A stretch of DNA of 7,160 nucleotides from the NCBI GenBank assembly GCA_948946035.1, contig CARBKU010000061.1:1-7160 (forward strand), read 5' to 3'. This DNA comes from an uncultured Clostridia bacterium. Lineage in GTDB: Bacteria > Bacillota > Clostridia > TANB77 > CAG-508. The translations under genes were made by a program, and so were the position numbers. Shown piece by piece: positions 4,816 to 7,160 of the stretch (position 1 is its first letter; the number at the start of each line of letters is the position of its first letter). Below the pieces are notes generated by a model. It searched no databases and was not told the origin of the DNA. It saw nothing but the letters and a program-made list of their open reading frames with translations.

Positions 4816-6250
4816 ATTCGCTTTCTTTAATTTTCTCTCCATTTCCGTTTATAATTATATATTTAGTAGAGAATATATCTTGTGAAGTATAATGTGCATT
4901 AGTATCATTATATTTATCTTTATCATACAAGTTATATAATATAACATAATTGTCATCTATTTTTTGACAGAAATTGCTATATATTGTTGGGTTTGGGTGT
5001 TCCTTTGTTCCTAATTTTATATCAGATTTATTTTTTATTTTTCCGTTCGTATCTAAAAACATTATATTGTCATCTGTATCATATTTTATTAACAAATAGC
5101 CATTATTTAAAATTCTAACATCATTTTTCTTTCCTACAAATACTGGATCAAATATATTTTCTCCCGTCTCAATATTAATATTATAAAAATCATTATCACT
5201 TACAAATACCAAATTTGAGTTTGTTGTATCCCAAGTTATTTGAGAAGCATTAGATATTTCTTTTTGCCATAATTTATTTAATTTTCTATCATATACATTT
5301 ATATATACATACTTATCTTTTCTTGACATATCAAAAACTATATATTTTTGTAAATCTGGTGTTACATATAGCTGTTTGTTATAATAATCGTGTTCTATTC
5401 CTTGATTATAGGTATAATTATATGTTATTAATCCATAAGGATTCGACTGCCATATATCAAAAACTTTAAAATTCAAATTAGATTGATTTTCAAATTCTGC
5501 TAACCAAATCCAGTCTTCAAATGAAATATAATCACATTCAGTCATTTTCAGCATTTCATCATTTGTTGGTTTTCTAAATTTGACATCATTTCCAAAAACA
5601 GCTTTTGACACATTTCTTAAAGTTACTTCACTATACCAATTAGAGTTTTCGCCCATTTCTGTTATTTCTATAATTGGCAAATATATATTTTGACCATTAA
5701 TGTTTCTTGTTTCAGCTCCTATTAATTTTCCCTTTAACGCCATAACATCTTTTTGCATTACCATTTTTTCAGGCTTTCTTCCTTTTATTATAATTGGTTC
5801 TGTTAAATCTGCCAATCCTCCATCATAAAAAGCATCAACGCCAACACCCCATTGACAAACTGCCTCAAAGTTTTCACTATCAGATGATAAGATAGAATTT
5901 ATTTGACAGTATAATGCTACATTTATATTTTTTAACATATCAGCATATCTTACTAATTCTGTATATGTATATAAGAAGAAATAATCTTCATCAAAAAATT
6001 TAATTACATCTTTTTGATTATCTGTTAAAGATGTATCTGTTGTGTCCATTAATTTAAAACTCATATTTTTTGCTTGTTGCGTAGTTTTTGAATTATTAGT
6101 AATAGGACTATTTGAACTATTTTCTATTTGATTATTAGTATTGTTATTATTTAATTTTAATACTAAAAATACAACGATTCCAATTAATGCAACAATAACT
6201 ATTCCCAATATTATAAACATAATTTTATTACTTTTCTTTTTTTCTTCCAT
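4814..6250 (-). CDS. Single-pass membrane protein with a large extracellular domain, function unknown
   Basis: The 478-residue product has a short Lys-rich cytoplasmic start, one membrane helix (about 10-31, rich in Ile, Val, Leu and Gly) and an Asn/Ser/Thr-rich spacer (about 33-62). The outer domain follows. There is no lipobox cysteine, so it is probably an uncleaved membrane anchor. The second half (about 280-478) has repeating strands around phrases such as QITWDTTNSNLVFVSDNDFYNINIETG and NVYDRKLNKLWQKE, resembling a beta-propeller of WD40 or PQQ type. No catalytic motif is visible. AGGAG lies 9 nt before ATG 6250. The 49-aa membrane peptide ends 59 bp upstream on the same strand, so they probably form one operon under the promoter at 6485-6513. 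Surface sensing or binding is the best guess. Confidence 0.8.
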   Translation of the reverse strand: MEEKKKSNKIMFIILGIVIVALIGIVVFLVLKLNNNNTNNQIENSSNSPITNNSKTTQQAKNMSFKLMDTTDTSLTDNQKDVIKFFDEDYFFLYTYTELVRYADMLKNINVALYCQINSILSSDSENFEAVCQWGVGVDAFYDGGLADLTEPIIIKGRKPEKMVMQKDVMALKGKLIGAETRNINGQNIYLPIIEITEMGENSNWYSEVTLRNVSKAVFGNDVKFRKPTNDEMLKMTECDYISFEDWIWLAEFENQSNLNFKVFDIWQSNPYGLITYNYTYNQGIEHDYYNKQLYVTPDLQKYIVFDMSRKDKYVYINVYDRKLNKLWQKEISNASQITWDTTNSNLVFVSDNDFYNINIETGENIFDPVFVGKKNDVRILNNGYLLIKYDTDDNIMFLDTNGKIKNKSDIKLGTKEHPNPTIYSNFCQKIDDNYVILYNLYDKDKYNDTNAHYTSQDIFSTKYIIINGNGEKIKESE

Positions 6251-6309
6251 AATTTACATCTCCTTTTCAAAATAATTTTATTACTTTTTTCGACAAAATA
6301 CAATACTTT

Positions 6310-6459
6310 TTATTTATTTCTTTTATTTTTTAAATATTCATATATTCCACTGCCAATTAAAGCTATGAGCATAATTCCCACTATTATTAAGCAAATTTTT
6401 CTTTCTGCTGGTGTCATCTCTGCCCATGTTCTATTATTAGTGCCATATAAACTAATCAT
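6310..6459 (-). CDS. 49-aa single-pass membrane peptide
   Basis: ATG 6459 is preceded by AAGGGAG (6468-6474) with an 8-nt gap, and the frame runs 49 codons to TAA 6310-6312. The product has a soluble start (TWAEMTPAERK), one membrane helix (about 22-41, ICLIIVGIMLIALIGSGIY) and a basic tail (EYLKNKRNK), predicting a cytoplasmic C-terminus. It is the first gene of the operon with the 478-aa membrane protein and may be its partner. No known family is recognised. The good ribosome binding site and promoter distance make it likely real despite its size. Confidence 0.7.
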   Translation of the reverse strand: MISLYGTNNRTWAEMTPAERKICLIIVGIMLIALIGSGIYEYLKNKRNK

Positions 6460-6484
6460 TAAATCATCTCCCTTGTCTTTATTA

Positions 6485-6513
6485 TTTATACCATATTTTC
6501 CTTATTTTGTCTA
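6485..6513 (-). promoter_or_regulatory. Promoter of the membrane-protein operon
   Basis: On the minus strand, TAGACA (6508-6513) and TATAAA (6485-6490) are 17 bp apart, with a TG-like extension just before the -10. Transcription would start about 15-20 bp before the 49-aa gene. The -35 lies inside a TTTTGTCTA box. Confidence 0.6.
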
Positions 6514-6566
6514 CTGTTTTAATAAGTTATGTTTTAGTGAGTTATTTTTTCTTTAATTTTTGTCTA
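6505..6566. promoter_or_regulatory. Paired TTTTGTCTA boxes between divergent genes, possible operators
   Basis: The same 9-mer occurs at 6505-6513 and 6558-6566, 53 bp apart, close to five helical turns. The first covers the -35 of the membrane operon and the second lies about 30 bp before the Cro-like gene. They are good candidates for sites bound by that regulator, but two 9-mers in AT-rich DNA could be chance. Confidence 0.35.
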
Positions 6567-6594
6567 AAATATTAATAGTAAATGGGGTGCTATT

Positions 6595-6798
6595 ATGATA
6601 AAGTTAAATATACTTGAAATTTTAAAGAAAAAAGGTAAAACTAAATATTGGTTGTTTAATCAGTTAGATATGAGTTACACCAATTTTAATAATATTGTAG
6701 AAAATAAGACAAAATCTATTAAGTATGAAAATATAGAAAAATTTTGTGATATTTTAGACTGTGAGCCTAATGACTTATTTAAAAGAGTAAAGAAGTAA
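6595..6798 (+). CDS. Cro/Xre-type helix-turn-helix regulator
   Basis: This is a 67-residue DNA-binding protein made almost entirely of one Xre-like domain of the compact YozG/Cro-C1 type. Helix 1 is LNILEILKKKG, the turn-helix region is KYWLFNQLDMSYTNFNNIVENK, and the closing helix with the typical end is IEKFCDILDCEPNDLFKRV. There is no ligand or dimerisation extension. ATG 6595 follows GGGGTG with a 5-nt gap. It is divergent from the membrane operon, with the shared region holding two identical boxes, so it most likely represses that operon and itself. The target assignment is inferred from position. Confidence 0.88.
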   Translation: MIKLNILEILKKKGKTKYWLFNQLDMSYTNFNNIVENKTKSIKYENIEKFCDILDCEPNDLFKRVKK

Positions 6799-6817
6799 TT
6801 TTGACATTACTTCTTTT
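6790..6817. terminator. Bidirectional terminator between convergent genes
   Basis: AAGAAGTAAT (6790-6799) and ATTACTTCTT (6806-6815) form a perfect 10-bp stem with a 6-nt loop. A short T4 tract follows on the plus strand, and an A/T-rich tail on the minus strand. The stem contains the last codons of the regulator, and the convergent gene ends at 6816. Confidence 0.65.
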
Positions 6818-7160
6818 AATCATATAGGACTTCTGTTGTTAGTTTTACCCCTAATGTGTAAGCATATATAAATGTTTGTTCTCCTTCTTTTAAATTCATT
6901 TTAAATATTAAATCAATGATTTTGTCTAATTCTTTCTTTTGCTTTGTTTGCAATTCTTGTAATTCTACCTTAATATTGCTTGTAATTTTATTATCTAGTT
7001 TGTTTATGTCTTTTTCTAATTCTTCTAAAGTTACAATGTTATCAGTATTTTCAATTAACTTTTCATATTCTTGTTCGAGATTATTTAATTCAGTTTGTTT
7101 TGTAAATACCTTTTTTTCATCTTCCTGTTGAATTGCAACATCAATTAGCATATTTTTACT
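6816..7160 (-). CDS. Partial coiled-coil protein running off the right edge, function unknown
   Basis: The visible frame is open to the window edge. The first ATG in view is at 7151, but no ribosome binding site can be seen in the nine bases beyond it, so the true start may lie outside. From that ATG there are 111 residues: a long Glu/Lys/Leu heptad-like coiled coil (about 10-85), then a more conserved-looking tail, LKEGEQTFIYAYTLGVKLTTEVLYD. Clostridial mobile elements and prophages often encode small hypothetical proteins ending in this type of helix (FIYGYxLGxxLTxEVL). I cannot name a function. Confidence 0.6.
   Translation of the reverse strand, partial: SKNMLIDVAIQQEDEKKVFTKQTELNNLEQEYEKLIENTDNIVTLEELEKDINKLDNKITSNIKVELQELQTKQKKELDKIIDLIFKMNLKEGEQTFIYAYTLGVKLTTEVLYD

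Noticed and set aside
6714..6726. A 13-mer identical to 121-133, possible second element end
   Set aside because: It lies within the intact Cro-like gene, has no inverted partner, and is all low-complexity A/T sequence; chance is adequate.

Overview
This is AT-rich DNA with strong AGGAG-type ribosome binding sites, TAA stops and near-consensus sigma-A promoters, which points to a low-GC Firmicute, most likely a Clostridia-type gut anaerobe. It looks like one end of an integrated mobile element. At the far left (1-51, minus strand) is a scrap of a peptidase M15 / D-Ala-D-Ala carboxypeptidase gene that is cut off abruptly, as if by insertion. Next come about 100 bp of repeated TTAAGTATA boxes and then, reading leftward, a large serine recombinase of the TndX/TnpX type (157-1734).

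The main discovery is in that recombinase. Its frame is broken three times, and each break is the same event: a single extra C directly before a GGN glycine codon, so the ribosome meets an in-frame CGG. Skipping one base at each CGG restores a complete 524-residue protein with Ser nucleophile, recombinase domain, zinc ribbon and coiled coil, running from a well-placed TTG start to the TAA stop. I found no other in-frame CGG among about 1,950 codons in the window. This fits +1 frameshifting (or four-base decoding) at CGG, perhaps because CGG has no efficient tRNA in this host. Ordinary decay or sequence error would have to hit the same context three times.

Upstream of the recombinase on the minus strand are three small genes of unknown function (82, 176 and 131 aa). 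A perfect TTGACA-17-TATAAT promoter (3330-3358) reads toward them. Its leader can form a 19-bp stem with a U-tract, interleaved with a 10-bp pairing: a pseudoknot or terminator/antiterminator. Behind the promoter are a GC-rich dyad-filled island (3449-3490) and a terminator (3511-3538).

The centre holds a small serine resolvase (3568-4203, minus). Its upstream region has resolvase-like subsites (4275-4386). A divergent 124-aa gene of unknown function (4424-4798) ends in a clear intrinsic terminator.

The right side holds a minus-strand operon: a 49-aa membrane peptide (6310-6459), then a 478-aa single-pass membrane protein with a large outer domain (4814-6250). A divergent Cro/Xre-like regulator (6595-6798) shares a control region with two TTTTGTCTA boxes. 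A partial coiled-coil gene runs off the right edge. The two recombinases presumably move and resolve the element. The other genes look like accessory functions, and no conjugation, resistance, CRISPR or tRNA gene is visible.
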